Shown here piece by piece: positions 17,616 to 25,755 of a stretch of 64,000 bases of DNA. The stretch covers positions 144,157 through 208,156 of the forward strand of contig NZ_JAMQAW010000030.1 of the NCBI RefSeq assembly GCF_023701525.1, read 5' to 3'. A program made the translations under genes and the position numbers. This DNA is from Streptomyces albipurpureus (lineage in GTDB: Bacteria > Actinomycetota > Actinomycetes > Streptomycetales > Streptomycetaceae). Position 1 is the stretch's first letter, and each line of letters begins with the position of its first letter. The notes under the pieces are model-generated. The model had not been told where the DNA came from. It ran no database searches and saw nothing but the letters and a program-made list of their open reading frames with translations.

Positions 17616-17807
17616 ATGACCTCACCGACGAGTCCCACTGCCCACGACCGCATCGGCCCTCGGCCTGTCAGGGGTGGGCCGACGCTGCCTTCGGGAACCC
17701 TCGTCGCTGAGTCCGATCACTCCGAAAAGATAGCGAGGAAATGCAATGTTCGATCCAGCCGATTTTCCCAAGCCCACCAATATTTCAGTCAACGGTGTGG
17801 AGCTTGA
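17616..17807 (+). pseudogene. Possible truncated gene remnant next to the WYL operator
   Basis: An ATG at 17616, 20 bases beyond the palindrome, opens a 63-codon frame that runs into the start of the hydrolase gene. The first 20 or so codons look coding; the rest is out of frame with the hydrolase and looks random. It could be the 5' stub of the original WYL-controlled gene cut by the hydrolase-bearing segment. No product is recognisable. Confidence 0.25.
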
Positions 17808-18690
17808 AGTCTTTGAAGCAGGTCGACAGAACGCGGGGAAACCCATTGTGCTCTGTCATGGCTGGCCGGAGCATGCCTTTTCCTGGCGCCATCAGGTGCC
17901 CGCCCTCGCCGCAGCGGGCTACCATGTCATCGTTCCGAACCAGCGGGGTTATGGCAATTCATCCCGTCCGGCCGAAGTGACGGAATACGACATTGAACAT
18001 CTGTCGGGTGATCTCGTCGCACTTCTCGATCACTACGGGTACGAGGATGCCACCTTTGTCGGTCATGACTGGGGTGCCATGGTCGTCTGGGGACTGACCC
18101 TGCTGCATCCGAACCGTGTGAACAAAGTGATCAACCTGAGCCTGCCCTACCAGGAGCGCGGAGAAAAGCCCTGGATCGAGTTCATGGAAGACTTCCTTGG
18201 CGGCGACTTCTATTTCGTCCACTTCAATCGGCAGCCAGGCGTCGCGGACGCCGTGTTCGAAGAGAACACCTTCCAGTTCCTTCGCAACATGTACCGGAAG
18301 AACGAGCCCCCCAGGGAGCCTCAGCCGGGTATGGCGCTGATAGATCTCGCCAGAGCGGAAACGCCACTCGGTGATCCCGTCATGAGCGACAGCGAACTGG
18401 CCGTTTTCGTCTCCGCCTTCGAATCGACCGGGTTCACGGGCAGTGTGAATTGGTACAGGAACCTTGACCGCAACTGGCGCTTGCTGGCGGACGTGGACCC
18501 GATCATCCAGCAGCCCACGCTCATGATCTATGGCGACCGGGATGTGATCCAGAGGTCCGAGAAACTGGCGGAGTTCGTGCCCCATGTGGAAGTGGTCAGT
18601 CTGGATTGCGGTCATTGGATCCAGCAAGAGAAGCCGGAAGAAACAAACCAGGTGATGACGAAATGGTTGGAACAGCAGGATGCCAACTAG
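17746..18690 (+). CDS. Alpha/beta hydrolase, epoxide-hydrolase-like
   Basis: This 314-residue alpha/beta hydrolase has the oxyanion motif H38-G39-W40-P41, a nucleophile elbow G106-H107-D108-W109-G110 with aspartate as nucleophile, and a late catalytic histidine in a CGHW segment. Asp nucleophile plus HGWP is the pattern of epoxide hydrolases and haloalkane dehalogenases; epoxide hydrolase is more likely. The cap-domain region lies at about 135-225. Codon third positions are less GC-biased than in neighbouring genes, suggesting acquisition from elsewhere. Non-coding DNA of about 0.9 kb follows. Confidence 0.88.
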   Translation: MFDPADFPKPTNISVNGVELEVFEAGRQNAGKPIVLCHGWPEHAFSWRHQVPALAAAGYHVIVPNQRGYGNSSRPAEVTEYDIEHLSGDLVALLDHYGYEDATFVGHDWGAMVVWGLTLLHPNRVNKVINLSLPYQERGEKPWIEFMEDFLGGDFYFVHFNRQPGVADAVFEENTFQFLRNMYRKNEPPREPQPGMALIDLARAETPLGDPVMSDSELAVFVSAFESTGFTGSVNWYRNLDRNWRLLADVDPIIQQPTLMIYGDRDVIQRSEKLAEFVPHVEVVSLDCGHWIQQEKPEETNQVMTKWLEQQDAN

Positions 18691-18923
18691 TGTCTCGTGA
18701 TCCGGTTCGTGTCGCCTGAAGCTCTTCGGGTCGTTGGGCGGTGTGGATCTCCCTTCGATCGGGGCCCGAGCAGCAGCAGCCACCGCCCGATCAACCACAG
18801 CCACCGGCCGTACGGCAAGCCGGGGGCGGACTCACGGGGGAACAGCGGCACAGCGAGGCAGCGGCCGAACCGCCAACTCCTCCGGTGCCCCGCCGGAGCA
18901 TCTGACAGCGGTTAGGAAAACCC

Positions 18924-18957
18924 GAACGGGTCGGAGAGAAAAACCTCCGGCCCGTTC
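18924..18957. terminator. Hairpin terminator after the hydrolase gene
   Basis: GAACGGGTCGGAG and CTCCGGCCCGTTC form a 13-bp stem with one G-U pair around an 8-base A-rich loop. It lies 234 bases past the hydrolase stop. Confidence 0.55.
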
Positions 18958-19119
18958 TTCGCAGGTACAGGCCAAAAACGTGGCTCCGGAATCGGATTGA
19001 CCGACGGAACCGGCAACACCACATGCAATCGCAACCAAGGTGTCAGCGCTCTCCCGTGCGTGGAGGGGCCCTGCCCCTCACTCACCCCTACGCGTAAATA
19101 CTCCGAGCTGCAGGTCTCA

Positions 19120-19156
19120 CATCGGCTGTATAAATGTCGTCCATATGCAGCCGATG
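19120..19156. repeat. Inverted repeat in AT-richer non-coding patch
   Basis: CATCGGCTG (19120-19128) and CAGCCGATG (19148-19156) are perfect 9-base arms around a 19-base AT-rich loop. TCTCACATC and GATGTGAGA form an outer, wider pair ending near 19181. Confidence 0.5.
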
Positions 19157-19349
19157 CGGAGATTATGAAGCGGGATGTGAGAACCCACAATCTATCTGTA
19201 GGATCTCGCCGCCCGTGTCATACGGAATCCCGCTGACCAGCAGCTTCATTTCTGTCTCCGTCGATGTCCACTCGCGTGTGTCTCACGTTGCGTGGCATTT
19301 CCTCACGCACGGCTTTGCCGGTCGGAGGGAACAGGCTGTGGGGTGCCCG

Positions 19350-19560
19350 TCATCCGCTCTTCGCCTGGGCCCATTCGAGAAGGGCCTCGATGGCGTCGAG
19401 GAGTTCGTCCGGGGTGCGGAGATCGCGATGTTCCTGCCGGACCTGGCTACTGGCCCACCCAAGATCAGTCTCAGATCGATGCCGTCTCCTCGGCGGAACG
19501 ATGGGTCTGCGGCTGAGCCACCAAGCACGAGGACTACATGTGAGCTCAGATCGCGCACCG
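19350..19560 (-). pseudogene. Possible 3' fragment of a decayed gene
   Basis: The last 30 or so codons before the stop at 19350 encode an acidic, helical, natural-looking tail (DLRTPDELLDAIEALLEWA). Upstream of it the frame becomes Arg-rich and improbable, while a neighbouring frame looks more protein-like. This is what a frameshifted or truncated gene would look like. No family could be named. Confidence 0.25.
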
Positions 19561-19621
19561 ATGAGTTTCCCGCGCCGCGCCGGTCTGTACGCGTGAGACC
19601 GACTCACGAAAGGCTGGCGCC

Positions 19622-20185
19622 ATGCGGAAACTGATCTACGGCATGAACCTGAGCCTGGACGGCTACATCGCCGCGCCTGGCGACAACATCGGCTGGAGCG
19701 TGCCGAGCGACGAGCTGTTCCAGTTCTGGTCCGACCAGTTGCAGGCGACCGACCTGACGCTGTACGGGCGCAAGCTGTGGCAGACGATGAGCTCCTACTG
19801 GCCGACCGGCGACCAGCAGCCCAACGCCACCCCGGCGGAGATCGAGTTCGCGCGCCGCTGGCGGGACATGTCGAAGGTGGTGTTCTCCTCGACGATCGAC
19901 AAGGTCGACTGGAACACCCGCCTGGTCACCGGCGACGCGGTCGCCGAGATCACCCGGCTCAAGGCCGAGGACGGCGGCCCGATGGACATCGGCGGCGCGA
20001 CGCTCGCCGGGGTGGCCATGCGGGCCGGGCTGATTGACGAGTACGTGCTGGCCACCGCGCCGGTCCTGGTGGGCGGCGGCACGCCGTTCTTCACCGGGCT
20101 GGACAACTGGGTGAACCTGAACCTGGTGGAGACGCGGACGTTTCCCGGTGGCCTGATCCTGACCAGGTACGAGACGAGGCGCTGA
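19622..20185 (+). CDS. Dihydrofolate reductase family protein (RibD C-terminal type)
   Basis: This 187-residue protein has the RibD_C/DHFR-like fold: an N-terminal MNLSLDGYIA segment, LYGRKLW at about residues 46-52, and a late GGxxLA and PVLVGGGTPFF block typical of the actinobacterial dihydrofolate reductase family group. These are NADPH-dependent reductases of mostly unknown substrate and not classical DHFR. GAAAGG precedes the ATG. In many actinobacteria such genes sit beside WYL regulators; here the regulator is 2 kb away with the hydrolase in between. Confidence 0.88.
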   Translation: MRKLIYGMNLSLDGYIAAPGDNIGWSVPSDELFQFWSDQLQATDLTLYGRKLWQTMSSYWPTGDQQPNATPAEIEFARRWRDMSKVVFSSTIDKVDWNTRLVTGDAVAEITRLKAEDGGPMDIGGATLAGVAMRAGLIDEYVLATAPVLVGGGTPFFTGLDNWVNLNLVETRTFPGGLILTRYETRR

Positions 20186-20216
20186 GCAGCGACACCCGCG
20201 CGCTGGTCTCACGGTG

Positions 20217-20263
20217 GTGTCGGATCCGACTTCAATCCGACATCGACCGTGGGATTCCGACAC
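20217..20263. terminator. Inverted repeat between DHFR-family gene and dnaB
   Basis: GTGTCGGA and TCCGACAC are perfect arms 31 bases apart, lying between convergent genes, so it may stop transcription from both sides. The loop is long, which lowers confidence. Confidence 0.35.
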
Positions 20264-20290
20264 GAAACTTGAGACCCTCCAACTGCCGCA

Positions 20291-21778
20291 TCACGTCTGG
20301 GCCATGTCCACAAAGCGAGAGTAGTGACCCTGAAAAGCCACCGTGATGGTCGCCGTCGGGCCGTTACGGTGCTTGGCGACGATCAGGTCCGCCTCACCCG
20401 CTCGTGGTGACTCCTTCTCGTACGCATCCTCGCGGTGCAGCAGGATGACCATGTCGGCGTCCTGCTCGATCGACCCCGATTCACGGAGGTCGGAGACCAT
20501 CGGCTTCTTGTCGGTGCGCTGCTCAGGTCCACGGTTCAGCTGAGAGAGGGCGATCACCGGGACTTCCAGTTCCTTCGCCAGCAGCTTGAGGTTTCGCGAC
20601 ATGTCCGAGACCTCCTGCTGACGGCTCTCAGCCCGCTTGGAACCACCGGACTGCATGAGCTGAAGATAGTCGATGACGACCAGCTTGAGGTTGTTGCGCT
20701 GCTTCAACCGCCGGCACTTCGCTCTGATCTCCATCATGGAGAGGTTCGGCGAGTCATCGATGTACAGCGGTGCCTGGGACACATCCGGCATCCGACGGGC
20801 CAACCGGGTCCAGTCGTCGTCGGTCATCGTGCCGGACCGCATATGGTGCAACGCCACCCGAGCCTCGGCCGAGAGCAGGCGCATCGCGATCTCGTTCCGG
20901 CCCATTTCCAGCGAGAAGATCACGCTGGGCAGATTGTTCTTGATCGAGCACGCCCTGGCGAAGTCCAGCGCCAAGGTGGACTTACCCATGGCGGGACGGG
21001 CCGCGATGACGATCATCTGACCGGGGTGGAGTCCGTTGGTCAACGAATCGAAGTCGGTGAAGCCCGTGGGCACACCGGTCATCTCGCCGCTACGGGAGCC
21101 GATCGCCTCGATCTCGTCGAGCGCGCCCTCCATGATCTCGCCGAGGGGCAGATAGTCCTCACTGGTTCGCTGCTCAGTGACCGCGTAGATCTCGGCTTGG
21201 GCGGAGTTGACGATCTCATCGACGTCACCGTCCGCCGCGTACCCCATCTGTGTGATCTTGGTGCCAGCCTCGACCAGACGGCGCAGCACCGCCCGCTCAT
21301 GGACGATCTCCGCGTAGTACGAGGCATTCGCCGCCGTGGGCACCGACTGCACCAGCGTGTGGAGGTACGGAGCACCGCCGACACGTGTGATCTCACCCCG
21401 CTTGACCAACTCCGCCGCCACGGTGATGGGGTCGGCAGGCTCACCCTTGGCATAGAGATCGAGGATGGCCGTGTAGACGGTCTCATGCGCCGGCCGGTAG
21501 AAGTCATGGCCTTTGATGATCTCTACGACATCGGCGATCGCGTCCTTGGAGAGAAGCATTCCGCCAAGAACGGACTGCTCGGCATCCAGGTCTTGCGGAG
21601 GAACTCGCTCAAACCCGGAGGCGCCGCCGCCCCAACTGCCACTGTCCTGGTCACGCTCATGCTGGTCCTCACGAGCGCCGCCACGGTGATCATTGCGGCG
21701 CTGGCGAGAGACGGGCAGACGGTCACCGGGGCCGCTGTCAGCCGCCCATGGGTCGTCCAAGGGCTCGGAAATGGTCAA
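20291..21778 (-). CDS. dnaB: Replicative DNA helicase DnaB
   Basis: This protein of about 495 residues has the DnaB N-terminal domain (about residues 55-160), a linker helix, and a RecA-type C-terminal ATPase with Walker A ARPAMGKST (K266). Later are the Walker B segment VVIDYLQLM and the LSQLNR and DLRESGSIEQDAD motifs. It unwinds the fork as a hexamer. I prefer the TTG at 21778 as start, since AGGAGGT lies at good spacing before it; GTG at 21787 overlaps that site. The first 50 residues are a polar, Streptomyces-type extension. No intein is present. Confidence 0.97.
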   Translation of the reverse strand: MTISEPLDDPWAADSGPGDRLPVSRQRRNDHRGGAREDQHERDQDSGSWGGGASGFERVPPQDLDAEQSVLGGMLLSKDAIADVVEIIKGHDFYRPAHETVYTAILDLYAKGEPADPITVAAELVKRGEITRVGGAPYLHTLVQSVPTAANASYYAEIVHERAVLRRLVEAGTKITQMGYAADGDVDEIVNSAQAEIYAVTEQRTSEDYLPLGEIMEGALDEIEAIGSRSGEMTGVPTGFTDFDSLTNGLHPGQMIVIAARPAMGKSTLALDFARACSIKNNLPSVIFSLEMGRNEIAMRLLSAEARVALHHMRSGTMTDDDWTRLARRMPDVSQAPLYIDDSPNLSMMEIRAKCRRLKQRNNLKLVVIDYLQLMQSGGSKRAESRQQEVSDMSRNLKLLAKELEVPVIALSQLNRGPEQRTDKKPMVSDLRESGSIEQDADMVILLHREDAYEKESPRAGEADLIVAKHRNGPTATITVAFQGHYSRFVDMAQT

Positions 21779-22203
21779 CCGGGCCACCTCCTCCCGTCCG
21801 CTGAGCGGACCTCGCCGTGCCCCCTCTTTCTACGGCACAGCACTGACAAATCGAGCGGCTCGGCTCCGCTTCCGGCGCGTCGAGCAACGGTCCACGGTAG
21901 GCCTCTCTCCACCGTCAGCCAATCTGGTTATCCACAGGCCATGTGGATGACTGACCAGATGCTGTGGAGAACTCCCTGGAACCTGTGCACGGACCGGGGG
22001 ACAGCACTGTGGACAAAGTCGCACTTGGCTCGACGAAGCGCCTCTGATCTGCGGTTTCTCCATCCACTGGCTGTGGGGAAGAAAAACTTTTCCAACCGGG
22101 CCAAGATCAGAACAAACGGCGTACCGCGAAGCCGCCTTTCGGCGCTCAAGTAAGGATCTCAGCCCTATTGCAACTCTTACCTGTGGAAGATTACATTGGG
22201 GCC
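21779..22203. other. dnaB-MATE divergent intergenic region with DnaA-box-like sites
   Basis: This 425-base divergent promoter region holds TTATCCACA at 21928-21936 and TGTGGACAA (reverse complement TTGTCCACA) at 22008-22016, both perfect DnaA boxes. Between them lie weaker variants TGTGGATGA (21942) and TGTGGAGAA (21963). No gene is seen here. Confidence 0.65.
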
Positions 22204-23541
22204 ATGACACAGGCACCCTCGGCTCCGAAGACACTCCGGCGGCGCCACGATCGAGAGATCATCGCTCTCGCCCTCCCCGCCTTCGCAGCCCTCGTTGCCG
22301 AGCCGCTCTTTGTCATCGTCGATAGTGCGATCGTCGGCCATCTTGGAACACACCAACTCGCCGGGCTCGCCATCGCGGCATCCCTCCTGATGACCGCCGT
22401 GAGCATCTTCGTGTTCCTCGCCTATGCAACAACCGCAGCCGTCGCTCGACGCGTCGGCTCAGGCGATCTCGCTGCCGCGATCCGGCAGGGCATGGATGGG
22501 ATCTGGCTAGCGACCTTCCTCGGCGCGGCCGTCGCCGCCGTGACGTTCCCCTTCGCTCCCCGGCTGGTCCGGCTTCTTGGTGCCTCCGATACCGCAGCGC
22601 CCTATGCGATCACCTATTTGCAGATCTCCAGCATCGGCATCCCCGCGATGTTGATCGTTTTTGCCGCTACCGGAGTCCTCCGCGGGCTCCAGGACACTCG
22701 GACCCCGCTGTATGTCGCCATAGGCGGCTTCACCGCCAACGCGGTTCTCAATGTTGTGCTGGTCTATGGCGCCGGCTTCGGTATCGCGGGCTCCGCCTGG
22801 GGCACTGTCATCGCCCAGTACGCCATGGCCGCCGCCTATCTGACCGTTGTCATACGCGGCGCCCGCCGGTACGGGGCCTCCCTACGCCCCGATGCCACCG
22901 GAATACGCGCCAGCGCCCAGGGTGGCGCACCCCTGCTGATCCGTACGCTCTCACTGCGTGCCGTCCTCATGATCGTCACCGCCGTTGCCGCCCGGCTCGG
23001 CGACACCGAGGTCGCTGCCCACCAGATCGTGCTCTCCCTCTGGAATCTGATGGCCTTCGCACTCGACGCAATCGCAATCGCTGGGCAGGCAATCATCGGC
23101 CGCTATCTAGGCGCCGGCAACGCCGAGGGAGCCCGACAGGCGTGCCGACGGATGGTTCAGTGGGGCGTGGCATCCGGCGTCGTGCTCGGGATACTGCTGG
23201 TAGCTCTGCGGCCACTCTTTGCGTCGCTCTTCACTGATGATCCATCTGTGCATGACGTCCTCTTCCCCGCCCTGCTGGTCATCGCGGTCTCTCAACCCAT
23301 CGCAGGCGTGGTGTTCGTCCTGGACGGTGTACTGATGGGAGCAGGGGATGGCCCCTATCTCGCCTGGGCCATGCTGGCGACCCTGGCGGCCTTCGCTCCC
23401 ATCGCTCTACTCGTTCCCGTACTCGGCGGGGGACTGACCATGCTCTGGTGGGCCATGACGCTGATGATGATCATCCGCATGGGGACACTCTGGCTGCGTA
23501 TGCGCTCGGGACGCTGGATGGTGACCGGCGCGACCCGCTGA
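22204..23541 (+). CDS. MATE-family efflux transporter
   Basis: This 445-residue protein has about twelve hydrophobic segments in two homologous halves, with the MATE features VAEPLFVIVDSAIVGHLG near the N-terminus and the matching second-half block DTEVAAHQIVLSLWNLM. MATE proteins export drugs or metabolites in exchange for Na+ or H+; the substrate is unknown. I use the ATG at 22204, although the frame is open a little further upstream. It is divergent from dnaB, as in other Streptomyces origin regions I remember. Confidence 0.92.
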   Translation: MTQAPSAPKTLRRRHDREIIALALPAFAALVAEPLFVIVDSAIVGHLGTHQLAGLAIAASLLMTAVSIFVFLAYATTAAVARRVGSGDLAAAIRQGMDGIWLATFLGAAVAAVTFPFAPRLVRLLGASDTAAPYAITYLQISSIGIPAMLIVFAATGVLRGLQDTRTPLYVAIGGFTANAVLNVVLVYGAGFGIAGSAWGTVIAQYAMAAAYLTVVIRGARRYGASLRPDATGIRASAQGGAPLLIRTLSLRAVLMIVTAVAARLGDTEVAAHQIVLSLWNLMAFALDAIAIAGQAIIGRYLGAGNAEGARQACRRMVQWGVASGVVLGILLVALRPLFASLFTDDPSVHDVLFPALLVIAVSQPIAGVVFVLDGVLMGAGDGPYLAWAMLATLAAFAPIALLVPVLGGGLTMLWWAMTLMMIIRMGTLWLRMRSGRWMVTGATR

Positions 23542-23646
23542 ACCCCGATGGGTCAAGCTGGGGCCCATGACTGACCACCAAAGGCCCTTCTGCCAGTCGC
23601 CCCAGGATCTGACCACCAGGATCTGATCAGTGGGCGGGCGAGCTCT

Positions 23647-23660
23647 GTTTCACGTGAAAC
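23647..23660. promoter_or_regulatory. parS: parS site 3
   Basis: Perfect GTTTCACGTGAAAC extended by flanks to the 22-bp palindrome 23643-23664, between the convergent MATE and rplI genes. Confidence 0.95.
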
Positions 23661-23690
23661 AGAGTGGGTGATCCGCGTACACCACACGAG

Positions 23691-23724
23691 AGAAGGGCCG
23701 CACCCGGTTGGGTACGGCCCTTCT
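23691..23724 (-). terminator. Terminator of the rpsF-ssb-rpsR-rplI operon
   Basis: AGAAGGGCCG-c-ACCC pairs with GGGT-a-CGGCCCTTCT around a GGTT loop, with a single mismatch. It starts 23 bases beyond the rplI stop. Confidence 0.8.
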
Positions 23725-23746
23725 GTGACTCAGTCTCTTACCGCAC

Positions 23747-24193
23747 TCAGGCGGCGATGACCTCAACGCCGAGCTTCGCGGCAACCTCGGGGTGCAGACG
23801 CACAGACACCTGGTGCGAACCCAGGGTCTTGATCGGCGCACCGAGCTCAACACGACGCTTGTCGACCTCCGGGCCACCAGCGGACTTGATCGCCGTGGCG
23901 ATGTCAGCCTGGGTCACGGAACCGAAGAGACGGCCGGCGTCGCCAGAGCGAACAACCAGACGCACCTTGACGGCCTCAAGCTTGGCCTTGACCTCATTGG
24001 CCTGCTCGATGGTCGCGATCTCGTGGATCTTGCGGGCGCGGCGGATCTGCGCCACGTCCTTCTCGCCACCCTTGGTCCAGCGGATCGCAAAACCGCGCGG
24101 GACCAGGTAGTTACGAGCGTATCCGTCCTTGACGTCGACGACATCGCCGGCGGCACCGAGGCCAGTGACCTCGTGGGTGAGGATGATCTTCAT
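23747..24193 (-). CDS. rplI: 50S ribosomal protein L9
   Basis: This 148-residue protein begins MKIILTHEVTGLGAAGDVVDVKDGYARNYL in essence, the highly conserved N-terminal globular domain that binds 23S rRNA, followed by the long connecting helix and the C-terminal domain. Length is standard. It is the last gene of the rpsF-ssb-rpsR-rplI operon, 17 bases after rpsR, and is followed by a hairpin terminator. GGAGGGTGACC lies just upstream of its ATG. Confidence 0.98.
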   Translation of the reverse strand: MKIILTHEVTGLGAAGDVVDVKDGYARNYLVPRGFAIRWTKGGEKDVAQIRRARKIHEIATIEQANEVKAKLEAVKVRLVVRSGDAGRLFGSVTQADIATAIKSAGGPEVDKRRVELGAPIKTLGSHQVSVRLHPEVAAKLGVEVIAA

Positions 24194-24210
24194 GATTCGG
24201 TCACCCTCCC

Positions 24211-24447
24211 TTAGCGCGCGGTGGACGTGTAGGGCAGCAGCGCCATCTCACGGCTGTTCTTCACGGCCGTGGCGACGTCACGCTGATGCTGCGTGCAGTT
24301 GCCGGTTACGCGGCGGGCACGGATCTTACCGCGGTCGGAAATGAACTTCCGCAGCATGTTCGTGTCCTTGTAGTCCACGTACACGGTCTTGTCCTTGCAG
24401 AATGCGCAGACCTTCTTCTTCGGCTTGCGCACAGGCGGCTTCGCCAT
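24211..24447 (-). CDS. rpsR: 30S ribosomal protein S18 (zinc-ribbon form)
   Basis: This 78-residue protein has C14-A-F-C17 and C51, so it is the cysteine-containing, presumably zinc-binding form rather than a cysteine-free paralogue induced by zinc starvation. The core KDTNMLRKFISDRGKI is typical. I start at ATG 24447 (MAKPPV), preceded by AGGAG; the frame continues seven codons upstream without support. It sits between ssb and rplI, the usual place for the housekeeping copy. Confidence 0.97.
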   Translation of the reverse strand: MAKPPVRKPKKKVCAFCKDKTVYVDYKDTNMLRKFISDRGKIRARRVTGNCTQHQRDVATAVKNSREMALLPYTSTAR

Positions 24448-24502
24448 GTGTATCTCCTGTGTGATCAAGAAGTGGGGGTACGAACTCCCCTAGGAGGAAT
24501 CC

Positions 24503-25108
24503 CTAGAAGGGGGGCTCGTCCGAGTAGCCGCCGCCAGAACCACCGGAGTTTCCGGAGCTTCCGCCCCAGCTGCCTCCGCTGCCACCCTGCTGCTGTCCGC
24601 CGCTGGCCGGGGCGCTGGAGGCCCAGGGGTCGTCGGCAGGTGCACTGCCACCGCCCTGCTGGCCGCCGGAGCTTCCGCCCCAGCTGCCTCCGCTGCCGCC
24701 CTGCTGCTGTCCGCCGCCGCCGTAGCCACCCTGTCCACCGCGACCGGTGGTCTTGGTGACCTTGGCCGTGGCGTTCTTGAGGCTGGGGCCGACTTCTTCG
24801 ACGTCCAGCTCGTAGACCGTGCGCTTAACGCCCTCGCGGTCGTCGTAAGACCGCTGCTTCAAACGGCCCTGCACGACGACGCGCATTCCGCGCTGAAGCG
24901 ACTCTGCGACATTCTCCGCCGCCTGACGCCAGACCGAGCAGGTCAGGAACAGGCTGTCGCCGTCCTTCCACTCATTGGTCTGCTTGTCGAACATGCGGGG
25001 AGTGGACGCGATACGGAACTTCGCGACCGCCGCACCAGACGGGGTGAAGCGCAGCTCGGGGTCGTCGACGAGATTGCCGACGACCGTAATGACGGTCTCG
25101 CCTGCCAT
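24503..25108 (-). CDS. ssb: Single-stranded DNA-binding protein
   Basis: This 201-residue protein has an OB fold over about residues 1-112 (VTVVGNLVDDPELRFTPSG, RMFDKQTNEWKDGDSLF). A Gly/Gln/Ser-rich linker follows, and the conserved acidic tip DEPPF that docks partner proteins ends the chain. The linker contains two copies of a GGQQQGGSGGSWGGSSG-like block, encoded by direct DNA repeats at 24552-24602 and 24666-24716. Its place between rpsF and rpsR marks it as the essential SSB rather than a second copy. Confidence 0.98.
   Translation of the reverse strand: MAGETVITVVGNLVDDPELRFTPSGAAVAKFRIASTPRMFDKQTNEWKDGDSLFLTCSVWRQAAENVAESLQRGMRVVVQGRLKQRSYDDREGVKRTVYELDVEEVGPSLKNATAKVTKTTGRGGQGGYGGGGQQQGGSGGSWGGSSGGQQGGGSAPADDPWASSAPASGGQQQGGSGGSWGGSSGNSGGSGGGYSDEPPF
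24552..24716. repeat. Pair of about 51-bp direct repeats in the ssb linker
   Basis: The segments at 24552-24602 and 24666-24716 are nearly identical by eye (one difference noted). The offset of 114 bases keeps the reading frame, so recombination would remove exactly 38 codons. Confidence 0.75.
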
Positions 25109-25182
25109 GGGTGAACCTCTCGGCGGGGATTGCTTCTGGCTGCTTGCTGCTACTCGAACCCGATGCCCTCTGAGCTAGTCGC

Positions 25183-25473
25183 TCAGTGGGTCTCGGGACG
25201 AAGGACCTTGGTCCGGAGGACCGACTCGTTCAGGTTCATCTGGCGGTCGAGCTCCTTGACGACCGCAGGCTCGGCCTGCAGGTCGATGACCGAGTAGATG
25301 CCCTCGGGCTTCTTCTTGATCTCGTAAGCGAGACGACGACGGCCCCAGGTGTCGACCTTCTCGACCTTTCCATTGCCCTCACGGACAACGGAGAGGAAGT
25401 TCTCGATCAGGGGAGAGACAGAGCGCTCCTCCAGATCGGGGTCGAGGATGACCATCACCTCGTAGTGACGCAT
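25183..25473 (-). CDS. rpsF: 30S ribosomal protein S6
   Basis: This 96-residue protein begins MRHYEVMVILDPDLEE and keeps the S6 core (WGRRRLAYEIKKKPEGIY). I start at ATG 25473, which follows a textbook AAAGGAGGTGGG site; a much longer open frame runs upstream through other genes and is not real. It is the first gene of the operon with ssb, rpsR and rplI. The 282-base gap upstream, shared with the divergent small membrane protein gene, holds the promoter. Confidence 0.98.
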   Translation of the reverse strand: MRHYEVMVILDPDLEERSVSPLIENFLSVVREGNGKVEKVDTWGRRRLAYEIKKKPEGIYSVIDLQAEPAVVKELDRQMNLNESVLRTKVLRPETH

Positions 25474-25755
25474 GTGGAACCCACCTCCTTTGGACTCAGC
25501 GGCCACGGTCGTTCCGTGGCAGGAGGGTCGTGATGCGTAAGCAACAGTGCCTTCAGTCAACCAGCCGCCACTGACAATCGCGGGGCGATCCTCTCCGGCC
25601 TGGCCAGAGACTCGACAGACACTGGTGCAGACCGTACAGAGTACCCGTTGAGATGCGTCCGGTTGAAATCCAGTGGGGATGAGACGCAATCTGTACACAT
25701 CGGGTGTGCGCGGCACTACGATGCGCCGCGCTCCGGCAACGCCAGGAGGTGCTTC

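Larger units (their letters stand above)
18691..19621. other. 931-base stretch without an intact gene
   Basis: All open frames here have irregular composition and none has a good start plus family resemblance. It contains a strong hairpin at 18924-18957, an AT-richer patch with a 9-bp inverted repeat at 19120-19156, and a possible gene fragment on the minus strand ending at 19350. It looks like decayed or recently rearranged DNA. Confidence 0.55.

Noticed and set aside
18691..18804. Possible insertion-sequence end after the hydrolase gene (GTGTCTCGTGATCCGG)
   Set aside because: It resembles terminal sequences of some Streptomyces insertion sequences by memory only; no matching second end or transposase remnant could be found.
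20435..22153. Plus-strand open frame of 572 codons opposite dnaB
   Set aside because: It is the antisense shadow of a high-GC gene, with His/Arg-rich composition and no family resemblance.
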